A stretch of 64,000 bases of DNA, taken from Castellaniella sp049651205 (GTDB lineage Bacteria > Pseudomonadota > Gammaproteobacteria > Burkholderiales > Burkholderiaceae_B). The DNA is taken from the NCBI RefSeq assembly GCF_049651205.1, contig NZ_JBASBR010000007.1:186001-250000 (forward strand), given 5' to 3'. The position numbers and the translations under genes were made by a program. Below the pieces are notes generated by a model. It searched no databases. It was not told where the DNA came from and saw only the letters and a program-made list of their open reading frames with translations. Positions within the stretch are counted from its first letter, which is position 1. Each line of letters opens with the position of its first letter. Below, in pieces: positions 9,541 to 18,039 of the stretch.

Positions 9541-10335
9541 CTAACCCAGCAACAACGTGTCATCCGCGATTTCTTCACCCCGGACACGCTCGAACATTGC
9601 CAGCAGATCGGTAACCTCTAGCCCGCGTCGGGTATCGCCCGAAACATCCAGAACCACGCGTCCCTGATGCAGCATCACAGTGCGATCACCAACATCAAGT
9701 GCCTGCCGCATGCTGTGGGTCACCATCATGGTGGTCAGGCCGTGTTCGGCCACGATTCGGGCAGTGAGATCAAGTACAAATTGCGCCGTACGGGGATCCA
9801 GTGCAGCCGTGTGCTCATCGAGCAATAGAATTTGAGACGGCCGAAGGGCCGCCATCAGCAGACTGACCGCCTGACGCTGACCACCCGACAACAGGCCGAT
9901 GCGGTCGGTGAGGCGATTTTCGAGGCCCAGACCGAGCATCACGAGGCGTTCGCGAAACAAGACGCGCATTTCTTCACGCACTGCTCGACGCAAGCTGCGA
10001 AACTGCCCACGCCCCAAGGCAAGCGACATATTTTCTTCGATGGTCAGGTTCTCGCAGGTGCCCGCCATGGGATCCTGGAACACCCGGGCCACCTTGCGGG
10101 CTCGATCCCAGACTGGCTGGCGCGTAACGTCTTCGTTCTCGATGAGGATGACGCCGCTGTCTACAGTTTGCTCGCCAGAAATTGCATTGAGAAAGGTAGA
10201 TTTCCCGGCGCCATTGGAACCGATAACCGTGACAAACTGGCCTGCGGGGATTTCCAGGGACATTCCTCGAAGCGCCTGGGTCTCGATGGGCGTGCCCGGG
10301 TTAAACGTGAGCTGGAGGTTTTGTGCACTTAACAT
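9541..10335 (-). CDS. ABC transporter ATP-binding protein (TrpZ-like importer ATPase)
   Basis: 264-residue cytoplasmic ATPase with Walker A GSNGAGKST, signature LSGGQRQAVSLLMA, Walker B ILLLDEHTAALD and H-loop MMVTHSM. It follows the permease by 3 bp and completes a substrate-binding/permease/ATPase importer of the COG2984-COG4120-COG1101 class, to which the tryptophan importer TrpXYZ of streptococci belongs. Proximity to trpF supports an aromatic amino acid substrate, but that is inference. Confidence 0.92.
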   Translation of the reverse strand: MLSAQNLQLTFNPGTPIETQALRGMSLEIPAGQFVTVIGSNGAGKSTFLNAISGEQTVDSGVILIENEDVTRQPVWDRARKVARVFQDPMAGTCENLTIEENMSLALGRGQFRSLRRAVREEMRVLFRERLVMLGLGLENRLTDRIGLLSGGQRQAVSLLMAALRPSQILLLDEHTAALDPRTAQFVLDLTARIVAEHGLTTMMVTHSMRQALDVGDRTVMLHQGRVVLDVSGDTRRGLEVTDLLAMFERVRGEEIADDTLLLG

Positions 10336-10338
10336 GGT

Positions 10339-11226
10339 TCAAGCCCTCTTCTTGGAGAAACGCTGCTTGACCAGAGGAATCACCAAGGCAACCGTTACCA
10401 GCACTGCCGTGACCAGATTCAGGTCTTGCGCCTTCAGGCCAACGAAGTCGGCATTCAGGGCCAACGCAATAAAGAAACGGTACAGCACCGCACCAATGAC
10501 CACCGCCAGCGTCGCCACCATCAGGCGGCGCGTGGGCAAAATGGACTCGCCAATGATGACTGCTGCCAGGCCAATAACGATAGTACCGATGCCCATGGAG
10601 ATATCCGCCCCGCCCTGGGATTGTGCAAACAAGGCGCCCGCCAGACCACATAGAGCATTGGAGATGGCCATCCCCAGCAAAATCATTCGGCCAGTGTGGA
10701 TACCTTGGGCGCGAGCCATCCGGGGGTTGGAGCCCGTGGAGCGCATGGCCAAACCGACCTGAGTGGCAAAAAACCAATCAAGTGCCAATTTGACCACCAC
10801 TACCAGCACCAGCAAGATGAGCGGCCGGGCAACAAAATCATCCAGACCCGCCGGCTGCAACACTGTGAAAACGGTGGGGTCGGTAATCAGTGGCACATTG
10901 GGTGCATCCATAACGCGCAGGTTGATGGAATACAAAGCAATCATCATCAGAATGCTGGCCAGCAAATCCATGATCTTGAGGCTGACATTAAGCCAGCCGG
11001 TAATCATGCCCGCAAACCCGGCCGCCAAAGTGGCAATCAAGGTAGCCAGGAAGGGATCCATGCCATTGTGAATCAGGATGGCCGCAGTGGCGCCACCCAG
11101 CGGAAAGCTACCATCCACAGTGAGATCGGGAAAATTCAGGACGCGGAAGGAAATCAGGACGCCCAAAGCAACCAGGCCAAAAATCAGCCCGATTTCAAAT
11201 GCACCCCACATGGAATAAATGGACAT
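10339..11226 (-). CDS. ABC transporter permease (TrpY-like, COG4120 class)
   Basis: 295-residue integral membrane protein related to branched-chain amino acid (LivH-type) permeases. It has multiple hydrophobic helices and the motif SFRVLNFPDLTVDGSFPLGG typical of this subfamily. The start is taken as ATG 11226 with GAGAG upstream, not the GTG at 11247. It is separated from the binding-protein gene by 124 bp containing hairpins, and from the ATPase by 3 bp. Confidence 0.92.
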   Translation of the reverse strand: MSIYSMWGAFEIGLIFGLVALGVLISFRVLNFPDLTVDGSFPLGGATAAILIHNGMDPFLATLIATLAAGFAGMITGWLNVSLKIMDLLASILMMIALYSINLRVMDAPNVPLITDPTVFTVLQPAGLDDFVARPLILLVLVVVVKLALDWFFATQVGLAMRSTGSNPRMARAQGIHTGRMILLGMAISNALCGLAGALFAQSQGGADISMGIGTIVIGLAAVIIGESILPTRRLMVATLAVVIGAVLYRFFIALALNADFVGLKAQDLNLVTAVLVTVALVIPLVKQRFSKKRA

Positions 11227-11310
11227 GGAACTCTCAGGAAAATCCACCCCCCTGAGGCGCTAACGGCCAGGGTGAGTAAGGCAACACCTGTCCTGACAGA
11301 CGGGTGTTTG

Positions 11311-11337
11311 GATACGGTACAGAAGACGTACCGCATC
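11311..11337 (-). promoter_or_regulatory. Intercistronic RNA hairpin between binding-protein and permease genes
   Basis: On the minus-strand transcript GATGCGGTAC pairs with GTACCGTATC: ten base pairs with one G-U, and a seven-base loop. No U-tract follows, so it is not a classical terminator. A second, weaker hairpin (about 11284-11307; CTGT/ACAG core with ACAC/GTGT flanks) lies just downstream. Such hairpins often protect the upstream binding-protein message and raise its level above the permease; that role is inferred. Confidence 0.55.
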
Positions 11338-11350
11338 CGTGCAGGTAAGG

Positions 11351-12319
11351 TTATTTAATGACTTCTGCCGCAGATTTTATCAAGGCATCAGACAAGGTTA
11401 CGCCTTGCTTTTTGGCGGCCTCTGGATTAACAAAAAGCTGCAGTTTTGAGCTGGTTTCAGAGGCAATGCTACCGGGTTTCTCACCCTTGAGAATGCGCAC
11501 AACCAGGGCGCCCGTCTGGATGCCGAGATCGTGGTAGTTGACCCCCAGCGCGGCAATGGCGCCTCGCTTGACGCTGTCGGTATCCGATGCCACCAGCGGG
11601 ATCTTGGCAGAATTACCCACCTTGACCAGGGCCTCGTAGGCAGACACCACGTTGTTGTCGGTATTGGTATAAATGACATCGACTTTACCCACCAGACTAC
11701 GCGCGGCAGCGCCGACATCCACCGTACGGGCTGCCGTAGCTTCGACGAGAGTCATGCCAGCCTTGGGCAGGAGCTCACGAAGCTGCTTGACCACGACCAC
11801 CGAATTGGCCTCGCCGGGGTTGTAGACCATGCCCACGTTTTTGGCATCAGGCACAACCTTTTTGATGAGCTCGATTTGTTTATCGAGAGACAAGGCATCA
11901 GATACCCCGGTAACGTTGGTACCAGATGGGCCCCAGCCAGGAACCAGCTGCGCAGCAACGGGATCGGTGACTGCGGAATACACAACCGGGATTGTTTTAG
12001 TAGCCGCAACAACTGCCTGGGCAGACGGCGTGGCAATAGCCACGATGACATCCGGTTTGTCGCCAATATACTTGCGTGCGATCTGGGCGGCAATAGCGGT
12101 ATTACCTTGGGCCGTTTGAAACTGCCATTTCAGGCCCTTGGCTTCGGTGTAACCGGCATTTTCCAGGGCTTCCTTGACACCATCCTTGACCGAATCCAGG
12201 GCAGGATGCTCAACAATCGAGGTGACGGCCACTGATTGCGCCGTTGCCTGCGTAGCAGCCAAGGCGCCCACAACGGCAGCAACACTAGCCAGCTTGCGAA
12301 CAATGGGTTGCAGTTTCAT
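11351..12319 (-). CDS. ABC transporter substrate-binding protein (TrpX-like, COG2984)
   Basis: 322 residues with a Sec signal peptide (MKLQPIVRKLASVAAVVGA...TQATAQS). The two-lobe Peripla_BP/ABC_sub_bind fold shows in VAVTSIVEHPALDSVKDGV, IARKYIGDKPDVIVAIATPSAQ, the IPVVYSAVTDPVAA hinge and GVNYHDLGIQTG. It captures the ligand in the periplasm for the downstream permease and ATPase. This family includes tryptophan-binding TrpX, and trpF begins 55 bp upstream on the same strand. Confidence 0.93.
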   Translation of the reverse strand: MKLQPIVRKLASVAAVVGALAATQATAQSVAVTSIVEHPALDSVKDGVKEALENAGYTEAKGLKWQFQTAQGNTAIAAQIARKYIGDKPDVIVAIATPSAQAVVAATKTIPVVYSAVTDPVAAQLVPGWGPSGTNVTGVSDALSLDKQIELIKKVVPDAKNVGMVYNPGEANSVVVVKQLRELLPKAGMTLVEATAARTVDVGAAARSLVGKVDVIYTNTDNNVVSAYEALVKVGNSAKIPLVASDTDSVKRGAIAALGVNYHDLGIQTGALVVRILKGEKPGSIASETSSKLQLFVNPEAAKKQGVTLSDALIKSAAEVIK

Positions 12320-12373
12320 GTAAGGCTCCTGAATATTGAATTATTGTCTGGAGGCGTGAGCCTCGCGTGGCGC

Positions 12374-13042
12374 TTATTCTAACCTGCCCGTCTCGTCGGC
12401 CAAGCGGACGGCTTCTAAAAATGCCTGTACCTTTTTTTCATCTTTCAGCCCTGGCGCAGTTTCGACCCCGCTACTGATATCGACCGCATGCGGGTGCCAG
12501 GTATGGATGCTCGCACCCACGGTATCTGCAGACAGACCACCAGACAGCACCCAGACCGGGTGCGACTGGCCACGAGGTACCTGCGACAACAGGGACTGAT
12601 CAAATTTGCGGCCACTGCCCCCATAAGCAGGGCTATAGCTGTCAAACAGCCAACCACTGGCATGCGGATATTGCAGACAGTGGGCTACCACGCCTTCAGG
12701 CGTATCCAGCCCTGGCGCCCCAATGCGAAACGCCTTGAGATACCGATGATCAAACTGAGCACAGAATGCCGGCGTTTCGTCGCCATGAAACTGGAGAAGG
12801 TCGGGCTGCACGCTTTGTATGGTGCGCCGGACATCCGCCGCATCCGGATTGACAAATAACGCCACCACCGACACGAATGCAGGGACAGACGCCCGCAAAC
12901 GCGCCGCGTCTTTTAGTGAGACCAACCGACGACTGGCCGGATAAAACACCAGCCCAACGGCATCGGCCCCGGCGGCCACCACTGCCTGCACATCCTGGGG
13001 GCGCGTCAGACCGCAGATTTTTACACGGGTTCGGGATGTCAC
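12374..13042 (-). CDS. trpF: Phosphoribosylanthranilate isomerase
   Basis: Catalyses the Amadori rearrangement of PRA to CdRP in tryptophan synthesis. 222-residue TIM barrel with the catalytic Cys in RVKICGLTRPQD, then DAVGLVFYPASRR, LLQFHGDE, the catalytic-Asp region LFDSYSPAYGGSG and the late phosphate loop VDISSGVE. Its ATG overlaps the dctM stop by 4 bp. trpB and trpA, which commonly follow trpF in relatives, are absent; the ABC importer occupies that place. Confidence 0.96.
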   Translation of the reverse strand: MTSRTRVKICGLTRPQDVQAVVAAGADAVGLVFYPASRRLVSLKDAARLRASVPAFVSVVALFVNPDAADVRRTIQSVQPDLLQFHGDETPAFCAQFDHRYLKAFRIGAPGLDTPEGVVAHCLQYPHASGWLFDSYSPAYGGSGRKFDQSLLSQVPRGQSHPVWVLSGGLSADTVGASIHTWHPHAVDISSGVETAPGLKDEKKVQAFLEAVRLADETGRLE

Positions 13043-14703
13043 TGGAACCCCCCGCCAGCATCTGCCCCATAGCTATCAAGCCCGTAGGCACTATCCTGGC
13101 CAAAAGTGACCGAATCGGGATTGACCTGCGGCGCATCACTTTTATAGTGCGTCACCATCCCGGGCATCGTAAGAACAGCCACCACCATCAGCACCTGAAT
13201 GACAATGAACGGGATGGAACCCCAATAGATTTCGGCAGTCGTTACCTTTTTGATCAGTTGCCCCGTGACGCGGTCGTGGTAATCCTCTTTGGGTGCCACT
13301 GAACGCAGATAAAACAGTGCAAAGCCAAAGGGCGGGTGTACAAACGAGGTTTGCATATTGACTGCCAGCAGCACGCCAAACCAGATGAGATCGATGCCCA
13401 TTTTGTCGGCCACAGGCCCCAGCAAGGGCACAATGATAAATGCCAGTTCGAAGAAGTCGAGGAAAAAGGCCAGAAAGAAAGTAATCAGGCTGACCACAAT
13501 CAGGAAGCCGAGTTCACCACCGGGCACATGCAGCAGCAGCTGCTCGACCCATAAATCGCCGTTGATGCCCCTGAAGCTGAGGCTGAAGATGGTAGAGCCC
13601 ACCAGAATAAAAATCACAAAACAGGTAAGCCGAGCCGTGCTCTCCATAGCCTGACGCAGTTGCTGCATCGAAAACCGCCCCCTGGAGACCGCCATGATAA
13701 GCGCACCCACCGCGCCCATGGCCCCGCCTTCGGTGGGCGTCGCCAAACCAATGAAAATGGTACCCAGCACCAGGAAAATCAGCGCCAGCGGGGGGATCAT
13801 GACAAACACGACTTGCTCGGCCAACGAGGACAGCCAGCCCAGATGCAGGAGGCGATTGCCCAGCGCCATGGCCAGCGCCGCACAGCCCCAGAACAGCAAG
13901 ATGATCACCACCCGCTCATCCACCGGGATATCGGTATGTGAGCGGAAGTAGTAATCAGCCCCGAAATACGCCACTGCGGCGCCGATCGCGGTAAGCACCA
14001 AAAGCGAGCGCAAGCCACGGCGACCCTTGGCGTCGACCTCGCCACGGGCTTCTGGTGGCAAGGCCGGCACATAGCTGGGCCTGAACACCGCGACGATGAA
14101 GACATACGCCATGTAAGCACTTGCCAACAGCATGCCTGGCACCATCGCACCCCGATACATGTCACCAATCGACCGCCCGAGTTGGTCGGCCAGCACAATA
14201 AGCACCAATGACGGTGGGATGATTTGCGACAGCGTGCCCGACGCTGCAATGACACCTGTTGCCAGGCGCCGGTCGTAGCCATAGCGCAGCATGATCGGCA
14301 GGGAAATCAGGCCCATCGAAATGACGGACGCAGAAACAACCCCTGTGGTGGCTGCCAGCAAGGCACCCACAAACACCACCGCAATCGCTAGCCCCCCGCG
14401 CAGGGGCCCAAACAGGCGCCCAACCGTATCGAGCAGGTCTTCCGCCATGCCTGAGCGCTCGAGAATGAGGCCCATGAACGTGAAAAACGGTACAGCCAGC
14501 AGTGTGTCGTTGCCCACAATACCAAAAATGCGTTGCGGCAAGGCCTGAAATAGCAAAGGGCTCATGAGATTGAGATCAATCGCCACCAGGCCGTATACCA
14601 CCCCCGTTGCTGCCAATGAAAACGCCACCGGAAACCCGAACAGCAAAAACACGATCAGGTTGAAAAACATGACCGGAGCAAGGTTATTGACGATAAATTC
14701 CAT
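13039..14703 (-). CDS. dctM: TRAP transporter large permease subunit (DctM)
   Basis: 554-residue multi-helix membrane protein of tripartite ATP-independent periplasmic transporters. It has the DctM core (FFTFMGLILERSGMAEDLLDTVGRLFGPLRGGLA), SGTLSQIIPPSLVLIVLADQ, and the second half FIGLATPTEGGAMGAVGA. It is longer than the roughly 430-residue norm because of a central hydrophilic insert (PALPPEARGEVDAKGRRG) and a C-terminal tail, as in the mannitol/chloroaromatic subgroup. It is coupled to trpF and 2 bp downstream of dctQ. No DctP binding protein is nearby. Confidence 0.93.
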   Translation of the reverse strand: MEFIVNNLAPVMFFNLIVFLLFGFPVAFSLAATGVVYGLVAIDLNLMSPLLFQALPQRIFGIVGNDTLLAVPFFTFMGLILERSGMAEDLLDTVGRLFGPLRGGLAIAVVFVGALLAATTGVVSASVISMGLISLPIMLRYGYDRRLATGVIAASGTLSQIIPPSLVLIVLADQLGRSIGDMYRGAMVPGMLLASAYMAYVFIVAVFRPSYVPALPPEARGEVDAKGRRGLRSLLVLTAIGAAVAYFGADYYFRSHTDIPVDERVVIILLFWGCAALAMALGNRLLHLGWLSSLAEQVVFVMIPPLALIFLVLGTIFIGLATPTEGGAMGAVGALIMAVSRGRFSMQQLRQAMESTARLTCFVIFILVGSTIFSLSFRGINGDLWVEQLLLHVPGGELGFLIVVSLITFFLAFFLDFFELAFIIVPLLGPVADKMGIDLIWFGVLLAVNMQTSFVHPPFGFALFYLRSVAPKEDYHDRVTGQLIKKVTTAEIYWGSIPFIVIQVLMVVAVLTMPGMVTHYKSDAPQVNPDSVTFGQDSAYGLDSYGADAGGGFQ

Positions 14704-14705
14704 GA

Positions 14706-15320
14706 TCAGCGGCCGTGGGTATCGGGTTGAACTTGCCCGGCGTGTTGCTGAGCGAGGATGTCTTCGACAAGGGCTTCCTCAGCGCTCTTGCCATTGGATA
14801 CCTGCATGGGATTGCTGCACTGCCCGCGCAGAAACCCGACGCACTTGATGAGATGCGATATCCCAGCCAATATCAGCAAGAAAAAGCCCACGGGAATAAG
14901 CAATTTGGCGGGCCAACGGATCAGGCCATCGGTATTGGAGGAAAGCTCGTGGGTAATATAGGACTCCCAGAAAAAGGGAATCGACAGCCACAGCACCAGA
15001 CAGGCAGCCGGCATCAGGAAAAAAATCACGCCGAAGATTTCGATACCCACCTGGGCGCGCTCGGGCAGCTTCTGGGCCAGCACATCGACACGGACGTGCT
15101 CGTTGCGCAAGAACGTAAACCCCGCCGCCAACAAAAAAATGGCGCCAAACAGATACCATTGCAACTCGAGCCAGGAGTTTGAGCTGAGACTGAAGAGTTT
15201 TCGCATGACCGCATTGCCCGCGCTAATGATGGCGACAATGAGCACCAGCCAGGTGACACCCCGGCCAACTGCCGTATTGAGGGCGTCAATCCACCCCGAA
15301 AGCTTAAGAAGGATTCTCAT
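14706..15320 (-). CDS. dctQ: TRAP transporter small permease subunit (DctQ)
   Basis: 204 residues with four predicted TM helices and the DctQ hallmark LELQWYLFGAIFLLAAGFTFLRNEHVRVDV. The start is set at ATG 15320 (MRILLKLSGWIDALN); an alternative TTG at 15353 adds 11 residues without a better site. The C terminus is a soluble tail ending near the next gene. It pairs with DctM to form the membrane part of a Na+-driven importer, probably for a carboxylate; the ligand is unknown because no DctP is encoded here. Confidence 0.9.
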   Translation of the reverse strand: MRILLKLSGWIDALNTAVGRGVTWLVLIVAIISAGNAVMRKLFSLSSNSWLELQWYLFGAIFLLAAGFTFLRNEHVRVDVLAQKLPERAQVGIEIFGVIFFLMPAACLVLWLSIPFFWESYITHELSSNTDGLIRWPAKLLIPVGFFLLILAGISHLIKCVGFLRGQCSNPMQVSNGKSAEEALVEDILAQQHAGQVQPDTHGR

Positions 15321-15435
15321 TGCCAGCCTGCAGAACAAAGACCGCCGATGCAAAAGACACCGTGCGTAACAAAACGTCCAATTCTATCCGAAGCGCAGCG
15401 TATCACACCACGGTACTGTCCCGAATCCCGGCAAG

Positions 15436-16254
15436 CTAGAAATCGGCCGGGCACAACAGGCCCAAATGATGATGCAAGACATCATAAGCAGGTCGCAACG
15501 GCAAATCAGGCGCTGTGGGGTATCCAACATGAGCCAGATACAGGCCGTCAGGCATAAAGGTGGGCGCAGCCAGGCGACGGTCTTTGCTGGCCAACACATC
15601 GGCCACCCAGCGCACAGGGCGGCGGCCACGCCCCACCATCAGCAAAGAACCCATCAGGTTACGTACCATATGATGCAGAAATGCGTTGGCGCAGAATTCA
15701 AAAAACAGAAATTCTTGCTGCCGCTGGATATTTAACGTGTCGAGTGTCCTGATCGGACTGGCCGCCTGGCATTGGGACGAGCGAAAGGCATTGAAATCAT
15801 GCTCGCCTTGCAGCAGAACCGCCGCTTCGCGCATCGCTTTTTCATCTAGCGCATCGTGCACCCAACCCACACGCCCGCGAAGCGCCGGCGAGCGTACCGG
15901 CGCACTACGCAAAATATATAGGTAGGTACGGCCCCGGGCGTCGAAGCGGGCATGAAACGTGTCTGCCACCGGCCTTGCCCACTGAACCGCCACACTGGCC
16001 GGCAACAATGCGTTCAAGCCCCGAACCCAGGACTCATCGCGTCGGATTGCATCCGTATCCAGATGCACAATCTGCTGCAAAGCATGGACACCGGTGTCGG
16101 TGCGGCCGGCACAAATCGTGGCAACCCGAGGGGTGTTGAGGAACTGCTGTAAGGCGGCTTCCAGCGTGTCCTGGACGGTTTGCCCGCCTGGCTGGGTTTG
16201 CCAACCTTGCCAGGCAGCGCCGTCATAGCTGATGCAAAGGGCAATCCGACCCAC
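15436..16254 (-). CDS. truA: tRNA pseudouridine(38-40) synthase
   Basis: Modifies U38-U40 in the anticodon arm. 272 residues; start RIALCISYDGAAWQGWQTQPGGQTVQ, catalytic Asp in CAGRTDTGVHA, then RTYLYILRSAPVRSPALRGRVGWV and HMVRNLMGSLLMVGRG. It lies 6 bp after the fimV-like gene in the conserved asd-fimV-truA order of Burkholderiales. Confidence 0.96.
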   Translation of the reverse strand: MGRIALCISYDGAAWQGWQTQPGGQTVQDTLEAALQQFLNTPRVATICAGRTDTGVHALQQIVHLDTDAIRRDESWVRGLNALLPASVAVQWARPVADTFHARFDARGRTYLYILRSAPVRSPALRGRVGWVHDALDEKAMREAAVLLQGEHDFNAFRSSQCQAASPIRTLDTLNIQRQQEFLFFEFCANAFLHHMVRNLMGSLLMVGRGRRPVRWVADVLASKDRRLAAPTFMPDGLYLAHVGYPTAPDLPLRPAYDVLHHHLGLLCPADF

Positions 16255-16260
16255 AGGGTG

Positions 16261-18039
16261 TCAGCCCTTAGGTGGCACGTTGGGTTCTTCTTGTGAAAGC
16301 TCGAGATCAAGCCCTTGCAATTTTTCACGCACCATGGCTTCGGTAGGCTGGGCGGATTCGATGATGACATCATCACGGCCCGCGCTGGCACGTCGCAGCA
16401 ACCAGGCAATAATGAAAACAATCAGGGCCAGCAGTGCTGTCATGACCGCCAGCAGGTGATCCTGGATCCAGGAAGCCCGATCTTGCGCTTGTGCCGTGGA
16501 TGCCAGCTCGGCCGCTTCCGCGGTTGCCCCTTCGGGGGGTTCAGTTGAAGCCAGATTGGCGGCTACAGGCGCATTTGTTGACATACCACCGATTGACGCA
16601 CCACTGGCGGATGAGCCACCTGCGGCAGAATTGGAGGCAGACGAACCGGAAGCATCAGACCCGGACGCGCCCGAAGCCGATGAAGTATTGGACCCATCTG
16701 GTGCGGCAGATTGTGCTTTGCCGGCGTCGGCAGGCGCAGCCTGGCCCGGGGATGTGGATCCCCCCTGCCCTGAATGCTGTGGGTTTGCGCTTTCGGAAGC
16801 GGCTGCTGGTGAAGATGTTTGCTGGTCAGACGTGGCAGAGCCATCTGCCCCTGCTTGTGTGCTTGCATTGGCTTGTGCCGCCGCATCCTGGCTGGCCTCG
16901 GTAATGGCACTGGCGACCTGCTGGATAGACTGCGTGATGGCCTCGGCACCAGCAGCGGCGGCACTGCGTGCGGCTTCGCCTTGGGCCTGCAAAGCCTGGT
17001 TAAGGTTGTGGACGTTGTCTTCAAGCTGCCCCACCCGGGATGCGGCGTCGGCTTGCGCATGACGATCTGCAGTCTGGGCATCAGCTTTCTGATCGGGCGA
17101 GCCACCATTGCCTGATGCACCTGCTTTTGCTGCAGAGCCTTGGCTAAGCCTGAGCTGGTCTTGCGCAGCCTGCTGAGACTGGGCAGATTGCGCGTTAGGC
17201 GGCGAGACCTTGCCACTGGTGGAATTTGTGGATACGGCCGCCGACAGGCTGGTGGCTGTCTGAGCTGCCACCGTATGGCGCAAACGGCTCAGCGCGGCCG
17301 TTTGCGCGACAAACTGGCGACGTGCCTCGATATCTGAGATGGAGAGCATCTCGGCAACATCCGGAACGGCAAGCTGCGCACCGGCACGCACCAGATTGAT
17401 ATTGTGTTGGATAAACGCACTTGGGTTGGCCCGCTGCAAGGCCATCATCAGCTGATACACCGAGACGCCATCCACGGCATGCCGCCGTGCAATCGCAAAC
17501 ATGGTGTCACCCTTATGGACGCGAATGGAACCCTGCGGCACGCGCCGGACGCTGGTGGCCGGGGTGGCTTGTGTTGTACTGGCCGAGGCAGCTGGGGTTA
17601 CCGGGGCCGATTGGCCCGCCGGGGCCTGTGCGGTGAGTGGTGCAGGTGCCAGTAAAGAGACTTGATAGCGCTGATGACCAGAAGCCGTCTGCACATCCAG
17701 AAGGAGATCTGCCAACGAACCTGAAAAAAGCTGTGGCGAGGTGATTTTGAGAACCCGCTGCCCGGCACCGCCTGAACCCGGCGTGACGCCAACTGAAAGC
17801 GTATTAAGTGCAACGGGCGGCGTAAGGCCTACGCGAGTCCAGTCGGCTGCCGGCGCCGGTTTGGCAGATAGCACCGGAATATCTGCATCAGACAGCCCCT
17901 GGACAGGCACCAGAATAAGCAAAGGCTGCCCCGAAGCAGACGCCAGGCGGGCATGGCCAATGCTGGCGGCGTGAACAGAACCGGCGGCAAATGCCGCCAG
18001 CGTGAGGACACCACTTAACAGGCGGGCAGCAGGTTTCAT
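16261..18039 (-). CDS. fimV: FimV-like LysM-domain membrane protein
   Basis: 592 residues. An N-terminal signal (AAFAAGSVHA) precedes a FimV N-terminal region (ASIGHARLASASGQPLLILVPV), then a LysM peptidoglycan-binding motif (GSIRVHKGDTMFAIARRHAVDGVSVYQLMMAL) around residues 170-215. A long Ala/Ser/Gly/Gln-rich disordered part follows, then one C-terminal TM (LLAVMTALLALIVFIIAWLLRR) and an acidic tail. In Pseudomonas FimV organises polar type IV pili; the role here is inferred. Its ATG overlaps the asd stop (TAATG). Shorter than the roughly 900 residues of PaFimV, and the TPR region is lacking. Confidence 0.85.
   Translation of the reverse strand: MKPAARLLSGVLTLAAFAAGSVHAASIGHARLASASGQPLLILVPVQGLSDADIPVLSAKPAPAADWTRVGLTPPVALNTLSVGVTPGSGGAGQRVLKITSPQLFSGSLADLLLDVQTASGHQRYQVSLLAPAPLTAQAPAGQSAPVTPAASASTTQATPATSVRRVPQGSIRVHKGDTMFAIARRHAVDGVSVYQLMMALQRANPSAFIQHNINLVRAGAQLAVPDVAEMLSISDIEARRQFVAQTAALSRLRHTVAAQTATSLSAAVSTNSTSGKVSPPNAQSAQSQQAAQDQLRLSQGSAAKAGASGNGGSPDQKADAQTADRHAQADAASRVGQLEDNVHNLNQALQAQGEAARSAAAAGAEAITQSIQQVASAITEASQDAAAQANASTQAGADGSATSDQQTSSPAAASESANPQHSGQGGSTSPGQAAPADAGKAQSAAPDGSNTSSASGASGSDASGSSASNSAAGGSSASGASIGGMSTNAPVAANLASTEPPEGATAEAAELASTAQAQDRASWIQDHLLAVMTALLALIVFIIAWLLRRASAGRDDVIIESAQPTEAMVREKLQGLDLELSQEEPNVPPKG

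Noticed and set aside
16500..17220. Ala/Ser/Gly-rich tract as a surface repeat protein or repeat array
   Set aside because: It is the disordered middle of the FimV-like protein, with no regular repeat unit.
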